The notes beneath the pieces were generated by a model. The model saw only the letters and a program-made list of their open reading frames with translations. It did no database searches and was not told where the DNA came from. From Methanosarcina vacuolata Z-761 (GTDB lineage Archaea; Halobacteriota; Methanosarcinia; Methanosarcinales; Methanosarcinaceae), in the NCBI RefSeq assembly GCF_000969905.1, contig NZ_CP009520.1, positions 3,472,001 to 3,536,000 on the forward strand: DNA of 64,000 bases, written 5' to 3'. This document shows positions 54,677 to 63,911 of this stretch, piece by piece. How positions within the stretch are numbered: position 1 is the first letter of the stretch; each line of letters begins with the position of its first letter. Made by a program: the position numbers and the translations under genes.

Positions 54677-56908
54677 ATGAGACCCCACATTCAGAGGACT
54701 TTGATTTCCCTGCTTGCTTCGCTTATGGTTTGTTTGTTGATCGTTCCCGCAGGTTTTGCAGCTCAAACTCCAGTTATCTCTGGTATTCCCCTCGACACAA
54801 ACGAAACCTTATCAGATGGATTCTGCTGGAATGCGACCACTTTTGGCGGCTTTAATTATCCTGTAAACCAGCACAAAAACTTCGTAGCTTCTGAAAACTG
54901 GTCTGGTGAACGCCTTCAGTATGTAGAAAAAGACGGCAAAGATGAACTTGGAAAAAGCTATCCTGGAAACCATGTAATAGGTGAAGGAGAACTTGTTTAT
55001 ACTACCCGTCCTTTCTCTTCAAAATACAAGGTTGTTTCCGAGCTTGATCTTGACGCCAAAACAACTCCTAAAGAGCTTAGTGGGATGTTCTACTACAAAC
55101 TCGCTTGGTTTGGAAAACCGTATATTACCGTCGGAGGCGACTCCACCCGGCTTACAAACCTTGTAATGGACCAGAAATCTGACGATAAAAAAACATTAAA
55201 GGCTGGAGATTCCTGGGATCTAGGGAGTAACTATTCTCTGGTAGTTAACCAGGTTGATGTTGATGGCGAAAAGGTATGGTTTGAACTAGATAAAAACGGG
55301 GAAGAAATTGAGTCAGGAATTGTAAACACAAGTGGAAATGTTGCTGATAAAACCTTTACTGCAACTGCGGATTTCGGAGATAAGAAAGACCAGCTCTACT
55401 TTACAACCTATGTAGATTCCGTATTCACAAGTGCTACTGATTCTTTTGCAGTCTTTAAGTATACCTGGCTCATCGATAAAGATAAAGTGATGCTCATTGA
55501 GAATGGGGACGAATATCAGGGTTTTGAGGTAAAAGAAGCTTCTGAAAACGAAATCGTCCTTACGAATTCAAATTCTATCACTTTGAACCTTGATAAAGAT
55601 AAAAAGAACTACTTTACTGATTCCTGGTATTTCCAGACCTCAGATGAAGGAAAGGGAAGCACTTCTCCGGAAGGGTATGTTATCTATCCGGCAAAAGAGC
55701 TTAACAGCTCTGGAAATTATACCTTGAGAGGTTTGCCTTTTGACACTAATGAAACCTCATCTGATGGTTTTATCTGGAATGCGGCCACTTTCAGCGGCTT
55801 TAATTATCCTGTAAATAAACATAAGAATTTTGTAGCTTCTGAAAACTGGTGGGGAGAACACCTTCAGTATGTAGAAAAAGACGGTCAGGATGAACTTGGA
55901 AAAGATCATCCTGGAAACCATGTAATAGGTGAAGGAGAACTTGTTTATACTACCCATCCTTTCTCTTCAAAATACGGAGTTGTTTCCGAGCTCGATCTTG
56001 ATGCCAATACAACTCCTAAGGAGCTTGGTGGGATGTCATATTATAAGCTTCCCTGGTTTGGAAAACCGTATATTGCCGTAGGAGGCGACTCCACCCAGCT
56101 TGCAAACCTTGCAATGGACCAGAAATCTGACGATAAAAAAACATTAAAGGCTGGAGATTCCTGGGATCTCGGGAGTAATTATTCTCTGGTAGTTAACCAG
56201 GTTGATGTCGATGGCGAAAAGGTATGGTTTGAACTAGATAAAAACGGGGAAGAAATTGAGTCAGGAATTGTAAACACAAGTGGAAATGTTGCTGATAAAA
56301 CCTTTACTGCAACTGCGGATTTCGGAGATAAGAAAGACCAGCTCTACTTTATAACCTATGTAGATAAGATATTCACGAGTGCTACTGATTCCTTTGCAGT
56401 CTTTAAGTATACCTGGCTCATCGATAAGGATAAAGTTATGCTCATTGAAAACGGGGACGAATATCAGGGCTTTGAGGTAAAAGAAGCTTCTGAAAATGAA
56501 ATAGTCCTCACAAATTCAAATTCTATCACTTTGACCCTTGATAAAGATAAAAAGAAATACTTTACCGATTCCTGGTATTTCCAGACCTCGGATGAAGGAA
56601 AGGGAAGCACTTCTCCGGAAGGGTATGTTATCTATCCAGCAACCGATGTTACTGTAGAGGATAACGCTTCTTCAGGTGTCAATAATTCTGAAAATACCTC
56701 GAGTGAATCTCTCTCGAATGAGTCTGCACCCTCTACATCCTCTGCTTCTCTTCTCGAGAGTAAGGCTGACGATTTAAAAGATGTTAACAGCAGCAGTCCT
56801 GAGGAAAAATACGGAATGGAAACTTCCGCAAAAGCTCCTGGTTTTGAGGTGCTTGCAGGTGTTTTCGGAATAACTCTTTGTCAGTACTTCATGAAAAGAA
56901 GGGATTAA
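54677..56908 (+). CDS. S-layer protein with two DUF1608 domains and PGF-CTERM tail
   Basis: This 743-residue protein has a signal peptide (residues 1-33), two tandem S-layer domains (about 35-345 and 350-660), a Ser/Thr/Asn-rich spacer and a C-terminal PGF motif (APGFEVLAGVFG) plus membrane helix and KRRD, the PGF-CTERM sorting signal handled by an archaeosortase. It is the pattern of the major Methanosarcina surface-layer protein. The two domains are close to identical over long stretches, even at DNA level. ATG 54677 follows a weak ribosome site. Confidence 0.93.
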   Translation: MRPHIQRTLISLLASLMVCLLIVPAGFAAQTPVISGIPLDTNETLSDGFCWNATTFGGFNYPVNQHKNFVASENWSGERLQYVEKDGKDELGKSYPGNHVIGEGELVYTTRPFSSKYKVVSELDLDAKTTPKELSGMFYYKLAWFGKPYITVGGDSTRLTNLVMDQKSDDKKTLKAGDSWDLGSNYSLVVNQVDVDGEKVWFELDKNGEEIESGIVNTSGNVADKTFTATADFGDKKDQLYFTTYVDSVFTSATDSFAVFKYTWLIDKDKVMLIENGDEYQGFEVKEASENEIVLTNSNSITLNLDKDKKNYFTDSWYFQTSDEGKGSTSPEGYVIYPAKELNSSGNYTLRGLPFDTNETSSDGFIWNAATFSGFNYPVNKHKNFVASENWWGEHLQYVEKDGQDELGKDHPGNHVIGEGELVYTTHPFSSKYGVVSELDLDANTTPKELGGMSYYKLPWFGKPYIAVGGDSTQLANLAMDQKSDDKKTLKAGDSWDLGSNYSLVVNQVDVDGEKVWFELDKNGEEIESGIVNTSGNVADKTFTATADFGDKKDQLYFITYVDKIFTSATDSFAVFKYTWLIDKDKVMLIENGDEYQGFEVKEASENEIVLTNSNSITLTLDKDKKKYFTDSWYFQTSDEGKGSTSPEGYVIYPATDVTVEDNASSGVNNSENTSSESLSNESAPSTSSASLLESKADDLKDVNSSSPEEKYGMETSAKAPGFEVLAGVFGITLCQYFMKRRD

Positions 56909-57032
56909 GAGATTTATCTCAAAAATTGAGGATTAAAAAAGAGTAGTCTTTTTAAGTTCTCTTCCTTTTTCTCTTTTTTTCTCTTCCTTTTTTTCAGTTC
57001 GTTTTCTTTTACATATTTAGCCTTACTACTTC

Positions 57033-57126
57033 TGATTCCTGTTAATTGATTCCTTTCAATTGATTCCTTTCAATTGATTCCTTTCAATTGATTCCTTTCA
57101 ATTGATTCCTGTTAACTGATTCCTGT
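57033..57126. repeat. 14-bp tandem repeat, about six copies
   Basis: TTGATTCCTTTCAA-type units repeat in 14-base register, with diverged copies (CTGTTAAC) at both ends. They lie between the convergent S-layer and DUF1614 genes, after a T-rich stretch at 56940-57010 likely to end transcription. Confidence 0.88.
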
Positions 57127-57168
57127 TAACTTCTCCCTATTAATTGATACCTGTTGACTGGTTCTTTG

Positions 57169-57888
57169 TTATATCAGGAGAAGAGCGATGAACCCGCTTA
57201 GAAAGATTCCGTCAAAGGTTCCTGCCCCTCCTATGCTGGCAACCGGAGCTCCAAGATTCTTAATTTTTCCCAGGTTAAGAAGATCGGCTCCAATAAGGGT
57301 TCCGAGTACTCCTCCTGTATAAGCAATGACAACGCGGCACTGGTCAATTGGACAACCTGGAATATGAATTATCGAGGTCAGCAAAATCGCAGCAAGGGCA
57401 GCTGCAAGGGGTGGGACCAGCGCCGGGGTTGCAATACCTATGCCGCGGATCGGCTTTGCTACAGAATGAGTTATGATTGTAACTATTAAGATGCCGGTTC
57501 CTGCAAGAAGGAGAGATGAAGGGAATTTCATAAGAAGGTAAGCTGAAATTAGAATCGGAATAACCGCTCCTCCTACGTTCACAGCAATTGTCGTTTCATT
57601 TCTTATCACACGCCGAAATGGAACTCTGTAAGATACGCCAAAAACACGGACATATGTATCTCTAACTACCGGAGCATCGGATCTGAGGGTTGCCAGAGGG
57701 ATATTGATACCGCTTCCGAAGAGGGACAGTAACATGATAAGAAGCGCATCCTCTATAGAGAAGCCAATCTTCGTAAAGGTGGAAACAATTATTCCAAAAA
57801 AAAGAGAACTAAGCCCGAAAATCAGAATAAAGATCAAAAGAAGAAGGAATGTAAGGCTAAAAGGAATGTAAAAAAGTTGTCTTCTCAT
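57169..57888 (-). CDS. DUF1614 family membrane protein
   Basis: This 239-residue protein has about seven membrane helices. Characteristic DUF1614 stretches are GSGINIPLATLRSD, FRRVIRNETTIAVNVGGAVIPI in outline, and a C-terminal IGGAGTFDGIFLSG. No function is known for the family; repeated glycine-rich loops suggest a channel or transporter. Confidence 0.87.
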   Translation of the reverse strand: MRRQLFYIPFSLTFLLLLIFILIFGLSSLFFGIIVSTFTKIGFSIEDALLIMLLSLFGSGINIPLATLRSDAPVVRDTYVRVFGVSYRVPFRRVIRNETTIAVNVGGAVIPILISAYLLMKFPSSLLLAGTGILIVTIITHSVAKPIRGIGIATPALVPPLAAALAAILLTSIIHIPGCPIDQCRVVIAYTGGVLGTLIGADLLNLGKIKNLGAPVASIGGAGTFDGIFLSGFIALLLI

Positions 57889-57904
57889 GAAAATGCTCCA
57901 CTTT

Positions 57905-58075
57905 CTTTATTTCCCCGATATTTAAACATATACTCTTTTATTTTCCCGTATATTTATACTCTCTTTATTTTCCCGTATATTTAGATATATAATTTCTTTA
58001 TTTCCCCGAATATTTAGAAATACACTTTCTTTATTTCCTGGCATATTTAGAAATACACTTTCTTTATTTGAGTCT
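57905..58075. repeat. ~38-bp degenerate tandem repeat
   Basis: CTTTATTTCCCCGATATTTA-like units recur about five times with drift. They lie upstream of the DUF1614 gene. Confidence 0.75.
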
Positions 58076-58200
58076 ATGTTCTGCCCTTCTTCTTACACGT
58101 TCTACTGAAAGCCTTTTCTCTTGAAAAGTTAGCAACTCAACACTCTGGGAATACAACTAAAAATTATTAATCCTGTATAAAAAAGTTCTGATTTTCAGGA

Positions 58201-59076
58201 TTAAATGTATCTTACCGCAGGCTTCAGGCATTCCATGCAAATTATTTCTTTTGCATCTTTATATACCCTTATAATCCCGCCCGACTCGGATACCGTAACT
58301 GCAATCGCAACCGTATCTCTGCTGATTGCGGCTGCCGAGACGTGTCTACCTCCCAGTCCTTTATCAATATCCACATTTTTTGCATCAACGTCAAGGTAGC
58401 GGCCTGCGGCCTGGATTATTCCGTTTTCATCTACAACAAAAACCCCGTCAAGTTGGGAAAATTCCTTTATGGACTCCCAGTTTCTCTTGTCAAGGATATT
58501 CCGGTAAGTTTCATCATGGCCTGCGTAAGGATTCAGTATTAACTGGTGAGAGCGTTTCAGAACCTCTTCGGAATCGCCTATTATGAAGGCAGATCCTATC
58601 TTTTTGCCTTCCCTGCCCGTAAGGACAATATCAAAAGAGATTTTCATGATTGCGCTCATCACTTCAGGCTTTATCCTTTCCTGGCATTCCTTCATAGCTT
58701 TTATAAGGGGATTTTCATCGAGGTTATGTACAATAATCGAACTGGAGCTGCGGGTTTCGATCACGCCTACAATAATCCCGTCTTCCAGTTTTCCAAGCAC
58801 GTATTCTATGGCGGCGGCTTGCTGAAGGTGATCAGAATTACCTGCAGCCTCGCGGTTTATCTGGTCACCGAGTTCCTTTATAGGATTTTTTCCATCCTTT
58901 CCAGTGGAGACAAGGTGATCTATTATGCTTTTAGGACGCATGGAGATGTAATAGACCGGAATTCCCCCAGTTTCGATCCCTTCAAAACTCAACTCTCCGG
59001 AAACCATAATTGCGGCAGCATCAAGTTCTCTGGAAATCTGGGCTGCCGTCTCTGCAATTATACGTGCTCTATTCAT
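58201..59076 (-). CDS. dacZ: diadenylate cyclase (DacZ type)
   Basis: This protein of about 291 residues makes c-di-AMP. The N-terminal half (1-150) is the alpha/beta domain found in archaeal DacZ. The C-terminal DAC domain has DGVFVVDENG near 210 in place of the usual DGA, then GGRHVSAAAISRDTV with RH kept from the RHR motif, and VSESGGIIRVY. A closing CMEC pair may bind metal. ATG 59076 is preferred to the upstream start because GGTGGATC lies just before it. Confidence 0.85.
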   Translation of the reverse strand: MNRARIIAETAAQISRELDAAAIMVSGELSFEGIETGGIPVYYISMRPKSIIDHLVSTGKDGKNPIKELGDQINREAAGNSDHLQQAAAIEYVLGKLEDGIIVGVIETRSSSSIIVHNLDENPLIKAMKECQERIKPEVMSAIMKISFDIVLTGREGKKIGSAFIIGDSEEVLKRSHQLILNPYAGHDETYRNILDKRNWESIKEFSQLDGVFVVDENGIIQAAGRYLDVDAKNVDIDKGLGGRHVSAAAISRDTVAIAVTVSESGGIIRVYKDAKEIICMECLKPAVRYI

Positions 59077-59106
59077 ATGATCCACCGCTTTTTCTTTTTG
59101 CAGCAA

Positions 59107-59487
59107 CCGATTTGAGGCTCCACTTTTTATTATTAGAGTTATTATTTTTTTTGAACTAACATTATTTTCTTAAATCAAGGTTATTATTTTTTAACTTAGC
59201 GTTTTTCTCCTGACTAAAATTCTATACTGCAGGTTAACATTGAGACCAACTTAATAAATACTTAAGCTTATTTCCTTCTCTGTACTTATCTCTTGTATAT
59301 TATAATTGCCCTGTAATCCATTGATATGTCCTTTTTTTCCTGTCCTTTTGCACTATTGTCTCTTTCGTATTTTTCTAAAAGATTTTGTGGAGGGTTTACA
59401 ATTCCTTCAAAAAATAGACCTAAACTCAGTTTTTCCAGACGAAAATTAACAGGAAGATTTTTCTGGTTCGCTTTTCAATTAAGATTG
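59107..59487. other. AT-rich divergent spacer
   Basis: Promoter region between dacZ (minus) and thpR (plus). The frame of thpR is open back to 59326 but the extra 54 codons look non-coding. Confidence 0.5.
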
Positions 59488-60042
59488 GTGAATGCTTTGA
59501 TCAGGACATTTATAGCAGTGGAATTAGATCCCAGTTTTACGGAGAAGATTCGAGAGCTTCAGGCCAGATTTTCTGGTTTTGATTTGAAGTTTGTTGATCC
59601 TGAGCTTGTTCACATAACTCTGAAGTTCCTGGGAAATGTGGATGAATCAAGAGTTTCCTCACTTTCTGCAGCTCTCGACTCTATTACGTGCGAGCCTTTC
59701 GAAGCAAAAGTAGGGGGACTTGGAGTATTTCCCAAGCCTTCGAATCCCAGAATCCTCTGGCTGGGTGCAACCGGAAACTTCAGGGAGTTACACGACAATG
59801 TAGAAGAGTTACTGGAACCTTTTAAATTCGAAAAAGATGACAGAGAATTTACTGCCCATGCTACTCTTGCCAGGATAAAGTTCCTCAAGAAAGATCAGAA
59901 AAACACATTAATAAATATAGTAAAGGAATTAATGGACATCGAAATTGGTACTATGTGGGTAAATAAAGTGCTTTTAAAGAAAAGCACACTGACTCCGAAA
60001 GGGCCGATCTATGAAACTCTGCATACTGTGTACATGGACTAA
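59488..60042 (+). CDS. thpR: RNA 2',3'-cyclic phosphodiesterase
   Basis: This 184-residue protein has the 2H-phosphoesterase fold with both catalytic HxT motifs, HITLKFLG (near 42) and HATLARIK (near 125). It opens 2',3'-cyclic phosphates on RNA ends and belongs to the LigT/ThpR group. GTG 59488 gives the usual family length (about 180), while TTG 59497 is also possible. The last 28 bases of the gene are repeated 60 bases further on. Confidence 0.9.
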   Translation: MNALIRTFIAVELDPSFTEKIRELQARFSGFDLKFVDPELVHITLKFLGNVDESRVSSLSAALDSITCEPFEAKVGGLGVFPKPSNPRILWLGATGNFRELHDNVEELLEPFKFEKDDREFTAHATLARIKFLKKDQKNTLINIVKELMDIEIGTMWVNKVLLKKSTLTPKGPIYETLHTVYMD

Positions 60043-60102
60043 TCGACGTATAGGGGACAGATGAAAAATGGATAGAACTCTGCATACCGTATACATGGAC
60101 TG
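60014..60102. repeat. duplicated 3' end of thpR
   Basis: AACTCTGCATACTGTGTACATGGACTAA-like sequence, in outline, at the end of thpR recurs at about 60074-60102 with three changes, outside the gene. Confidence 0.85.
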
Positions 60103-60248
60103 ACCTGTGTTACATTTCTTTCTTCTCTACCTTTTCTGCCCTTCCTGCCTTCTCTATAGATCTTTCTTTCGTGCGGTAAGCGCACCTCATATTTGTGGTC
60201 CTTAAACCTCATTGTGGTCCTTAATTAACTCCCCCTGTTCTGGATCGT

Positions 60249-61328
60249 TTACTCCTCTGGAACCGATTCGTACAGCTTTTTCCTCTCCGAAGACATGTTT
60301 TTGAAATACTCATTTGCTTCTTCAGGAGACACGGCTCTAAGTGTTCCGTCTGGCTCCTGTATGACCACACCGCTTTCTGTTAGCATCCTGTATCTGGCTT
60401 TCCGGACTTCTTTGTCAGGATGGCAGACAAAGTGGCAGTTTGAACAGGTATATTCCATTCTGTTTCCTGGAATCAGGCATATGAAAAATCCGCCTTTGAT
60501 ACTTGGCCTTTTGAGGTACGCTTCTATTGTACCGGGCATCGCAGCGATAAAATCTTCATCCTTTTTGGGAATCTCAAAACGAGCCGGAGACCAGGTAGAC
60601 CATTTTCCGGAGGCATTAAGACCTGTAAGTCCTCCGCAAACAAGGAAACATCGGCTGTTGCTTCTCCTTTTTCCGTAGCTAAACTCTTTTCCTCCAAGAT
60701 TTACCGTTACCTTCTCAAGAGGGTCAACATATCCAGAAGAGCAGACTGCAAGGCAGATCTTACATTCGTCACAATAGTTTTCTTCTTCCGGCAGTGGCTC
60801 TGTTGGGATAAGCTCTGCATCAGTAACTACAGATGCCAGGACAATTGCTGATCCGTATTCCTTAGTAATTATGTTTCCTGAGTATCCGAAATGTCCTATT
60901 CCGGAGCGAACTGCCAGGTATCTATGGGAAATAGGGGGGTGCATATCCAGCAGCCAGTTTTCCGAATCCTGACGGTAAACGAAATTTGCAATCTGTGGGA
61001 CAGCTTTGTACCCATACTGCTGTAAGAATCCTGCCATTTCCAGGGCTATCCCATTGGCGAGGGTGGTAGTTCGTACTTTATTGGTTTCAAGGGATGTATG
61101 GTCCTCTTTTCTAAAGTAAGGTTCTATAAGGTTCTGGTCAAAAGCAAGGGCAAAAACAATTGCCGACTTCGCCTCTGGCAACACATATGTCAGATCCGTA
61201 GAAGGAGGGCCACCTGCAAGGGTTTCGGTTGTTGCGATGCCTACTCTAAAGGCTCCAAGGGTTAGAGCCATTTCTTTGAGCTCTTCGGTTAGTTTCTCAG
61301 CTTTCGATTTATCAGTTTGTTCTTCCAT
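60249..61328 (-). CDS. QueG-like iron-sulfur oxidoreductase
   Basis: This protein of about 359 residues resembles epoxyqueuosine reductase and reductive-dehalogenase-like proteins. It has CDECKICLAVCSSG near 190-203 for one [4Fe-4S] cluster, and CSNCHFVCHP near 295-304 for a second. The N-terminal half (GAFRVGIATTETLAGGPPS, then FVYRQDSENWLLDM) would form a cofactor domain. True QueG is needed for tRNA queuosine, which archaea lack, so another reaction is likely. ATG 61328 has GAGGAGT upstream. Confidence 0.8.
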   Translation of the reverse strand: MEEQTDKSKAEKLTEELKEMALTLGAFRVGIATTETLAGGPPSTDLTYVLPEAKSAIVFALAFDQNLIEPYFRKEDHTSLETNKVRTTTLANGIALEMAGFLQQYGYKAVPQIANFVYRQDSENWLLDMHPPISHRYLAVRSGIGHFGYSGNIITKEYGSAIVLASVVTDAELIPTEPLPEEENYCDECKICLAVCSSGYVDPLEKVTVNLGGKEFSYGKRRSNSRCFLVCGGLTGLNASGKWSTWSPARFEIPKKDEDFIAAMPGTIEAYLKRPSIKGGFFICLIPGNRMEYTCSNCHFVCHPDKEVRKARYRMLTESGVVIQEPDGTLRAVSPEEANEYFKNMSSERKKLYESVPEE

Positions 61329-61367
61329 TCTCGACTCCTCAGGCAAATTAAATAAAATTGATCTCAA

Positions 61368-61977
61368 TTTATTTTATGTCAGACAAATGATATATTCATG
61401 ATCGGCATTCGAATATACCAATTCCCTACAAGTATAGTCCAGTGACTTTTAAAATAATATATAGTATAGATTTTTTAAATTTGAAAAATTATTATTATAT
61501 ATATACGAAAAGGACTATTTTGTAAAAGTGAGAAAAGATCAATTAGTCCAAAATAAAATAAAATCAAATAAATATAATGGTCAAATAATATTTTATGTAA
61601 GTAATAAAAAATTAAATAATATATAATAAAAGATATAGAAAAATTGAGTGACGTAAATATTACTAAAATCAATAATGGAAATGATAGTATAAATCGTAGA
61701 ATTATTGATGGTGGCAAAACTGGAAACTTAAATAAGTTTGGCTGAGAGAGTAAAAGCGGACCAAGAAAATGAAATGTTATCGTTTTTCTTTAACCGTTCT
61801 ACTTTAGAGTTGCCATTTTTCGTCTCTTGTTATTCTTTTATTTTGCTTTCTATACATTTATATATTGGTTGCATCCTGGCTGTAACGCATAAACTGTATT
61901 TAAAATGCAGTTAAACACAACAACTCAGAACATTCAAAAGTTTAAATATCATCTTCTCTAATATGGTGCAAGCATGA
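61368..61977. other. very AT-rich spacer upstream of rfcS
   Basis: No gene is seen; frames in this stretch code only for Ile/Leu/Phe/Tyr strings. A TATA element (GTTTAAATATC near 61940) lies about 35 bases before the rfcS start. Confidence 0.55.
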
Positions 61978-62982
61978 ATGGAGGACTCTACGATTAAAGA
62001 AGAGATATGGATTGAGAAGTACAGGCCTGTGCGGCTGGACCAGGTGGCGGGGCAGGAAGAAACAATCGAACGCCTGAAGTCCTATGTTGCAATGAAAAAT
62101 CTTCCTCATCTGCTGTTTTCCGGGCCACCGGGAGTCGGAAAAACCGCCTCTGCAGTTTCGATTGCAAGAGAGATTTTCGGGGAAGACATGTGGCGTGAAA
62201 ACTTTACCGAACTTAATGCGTCGGATGAGAGAGGAATTGACGTTGTCCGGACAAAGATCAAAAACTTCGCAAAAACTGCCCCTATGGGAGAAGCCGAATT
62301 CAAGATTATCTTCCTGGATGAGGCCGATGCACTGACCTCAGATGCCCAATCTGCACTCAGGCGGACAATGGAGCGTTTCAGCAATAACTGCCGGTTTATC
62401 CTATCCTGCAATTACTCTTCCAGGATTATCGAGCCTATCCAGTCCCGCTGTGCAGTCTTCAGGTTCAGGCGACTTTCCGAGGAGGCTATCAGGAAACGCC
62501 TTGAATACATAGCTAAAGATCAGGGGCTGTCCGTTACTGAAGACGGATATGAAGCTCTTATTTACGTAGCCCAGGGAGATATGAGAAAAGCCGTGAATTC
62601 ACTCCAGGCTGCTGCTTTCGTTGAGCCGAATAAATCTATATCCAGGGAAACAATCTATAGAACTACCGCAACCGCAAATCCGGAAGATATCAGAAACCTG
62701 ATTGAAACTGCCCTGCGTGGAAACTTCAGGGCTGCTCGAAAGGAACTTAACAGATTGCTCTACGAAGAAGGGCTCTCTGGAGAAGATATAGTTGGACAGA
62801 TTTACAGGGCAATCTCCGAAATGGATAACCGGATGATTCTGGACCTTGAGCTTTCTGAGAAGCGTATTGTTGAACTCGTAGACTTAATAGGTGAGATTGA
62901 TTTCAGGCTCACGGAAGGAGCAACTGAAAAGATCCAGCTTGAAGCTTTACTCGCACATTTTGCGCTTTCTAGCTCAGATTAA
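61978..62982 (+). CDS. rfcS: replication factor C small subunit
   Basis: This 334-residue AAA+ clamp-loader subunit loads PCNA at primer ends. Walker A is GPPGVGKT near 49-56, Walker B is FLDEADAL near 109-116, and the SRC motif is QSRCAVF near 159. The C-terminal collar domain is complete. No intein is present. A short leader with a TATA box precedes ATG 61978; ATG 61974 in another frame is not used. Confidence 0.96.
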   Translation: MEDSTIKEEIWIEKYRPVRLDQVAGQEETIERLKSYVAMKNLPHLLFSGPPGVGKTASAVSIAREIFGEDMWRENFTELNASDERGIDVVRTKIKNFAKTAPMGEAEFKIIFLDEADALTSDAQSALRRTMERFSNNCRFILSCNYSSRIIEPIQSRCAVFRFRRLSEEAIRKRLEYIAKDQGLSVTEDGYEALIYVAQGDMRKAVNSLQAAAFVEPNKSISRETIYRTTATANPEDIRNLIETALRGNFRAARKELNRLLYEEGLSGEDIVGQIYRAISEMDNRMILDLELSEKRIVELVDLIGEIDFRLTEGATEKIQLEALLAHFALSSSD

Positions 62983-63100
62983 AGGTTTTAACGACTCGGA
63001 AAAATCTTCTCCCCACCAGGTATCTCTAGAACTGTTAAAATGGCTTGAATTCGGCCATTTTTAAAATATGAACATACGGAATTAATAAATTCTGATTACC

Positions 63101-63613
63101 ATGTCTGTTGAAATAACATTAGTAGAAATGTTGGGGTCTGTTCCCCACTGGCTTGCAGTTTTGATCATGGGAGCTATACCTATCTCTGAACTGAGAGCGG
63201 CAATCCCTGTTGCAATAGGCATCTATAAAATGAGCCCATTTGAGGCCTTCTTCTTCTCAGTGCTTGGAAACCTCCTTCCTGTAATTCCTCTTCTGCTCTT
63301 TCTTGAGCCGGTCTCAAACTATCTCAGACGTTACTCGATCTTTGATACTTTCTTCACCTGGCTCTTCTCAAAGACTCGCCGGAACCATACCGAGAGCTTT
63401 GAAAAGTACGGACTCCTTGCCCTAACCATCTTTGTAGCCATCCCCCTGCCGGCTACCGGGGCCTGGTCTGGCTGCGCAGCAGCATTTGTATTTGGGGTCA
63501 AGTTCAGGCATGCCTTACCTGCAATTGCTGCAGGAGTGATGATAGCAGGAATTATAGTAACGGCAGTTACTGTAACAGGAATAGGTCTCGTTGATATGAT
63601 AATGGGAGCATAA
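63101..63613 (+). CDS. small multidrug export family membrane protein
   Basis: This 170-residue protein has about four or five membrane helices. The family pattern (PF06695) is visible: IPISELRAAIPVAIG near 27-41, and VAIPLPATGAWSGCAAAFVFG in outline near 110-130. Export of a substrate is inferred from the family name only. It follows rfcS by 118 bases. Confidence 0.87.
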   Translation: MSVEITLVEMLGSVPHWLAVLIMGAIPISELRAAIPVAIGIYKMSPFEAFFFSVLGNLLPVIPLLLFLEPVSNYLRRYSIFDTFFTWLFSKTRRNHTESFEKYGLLALTIFVAIPLPATGAWSGCAAAFVFGVKFRHALPAIAAGVMIAGIIVTAVTVTGIGLVDMIMGA

Positions 63614-63689
63614 TTTCCCTTTTTATCAAAGATCTGCCCTGTAGAATCCCTAACCGCAACAAATCTGGAAAACGTAGCTGTATAATAGA

Positions 63690-63815
63690 GTCGCACGTAA
63701 AAAGTAATAGAGTTTCACGTAAAAAGTAATAGAATCTCACGTAAAAATTAAGAGAATTTCACGTAAAAAGTAATGGAGTTTCACGTAAAAAGTAATAGAA
63801 TCTCACGTAAAAATA
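63690..63815. repeat. 22-bp tandem repeat, six copies
   Basis: CACGTAAAAAGTAATAGAGTTT-type units (in outline) with CACGT landmarks at 63694, 63716, 63738, 63760, 63782 and 63804. It lies between the export-protein gene and the terminator hairpin. Confidence 0.95.
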
Positions 63816-63818
63816 GGA

Positions 63819-63841
63819 AAATGCTGGGTACCAGCATTTTA
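63819..63841. terminator. perfect hairpin, bidirectional terminator candidate
   Basis: AAAATGCTGG, a three-base loop GTA, and CCAGCATTTT followed by ATTTT. The 10-base arms are perfect. It lies between the convergent export-protein and histone genes. Confidence 0.7.
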
Positions 63842-63911
63842 TTTTCTGTTTCGTCCCGTAAAGTAAGATGATACCACTGGTGAATAGCGTTAATGGGTGG
63901 TCAGTCTTAGT

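Noticed and set aside
61475-61717. 80-codon hydrophobic frame
   Set aside because: It is an effect of extreme AT content, made up of Ile, Leu, Phe and Tyr.
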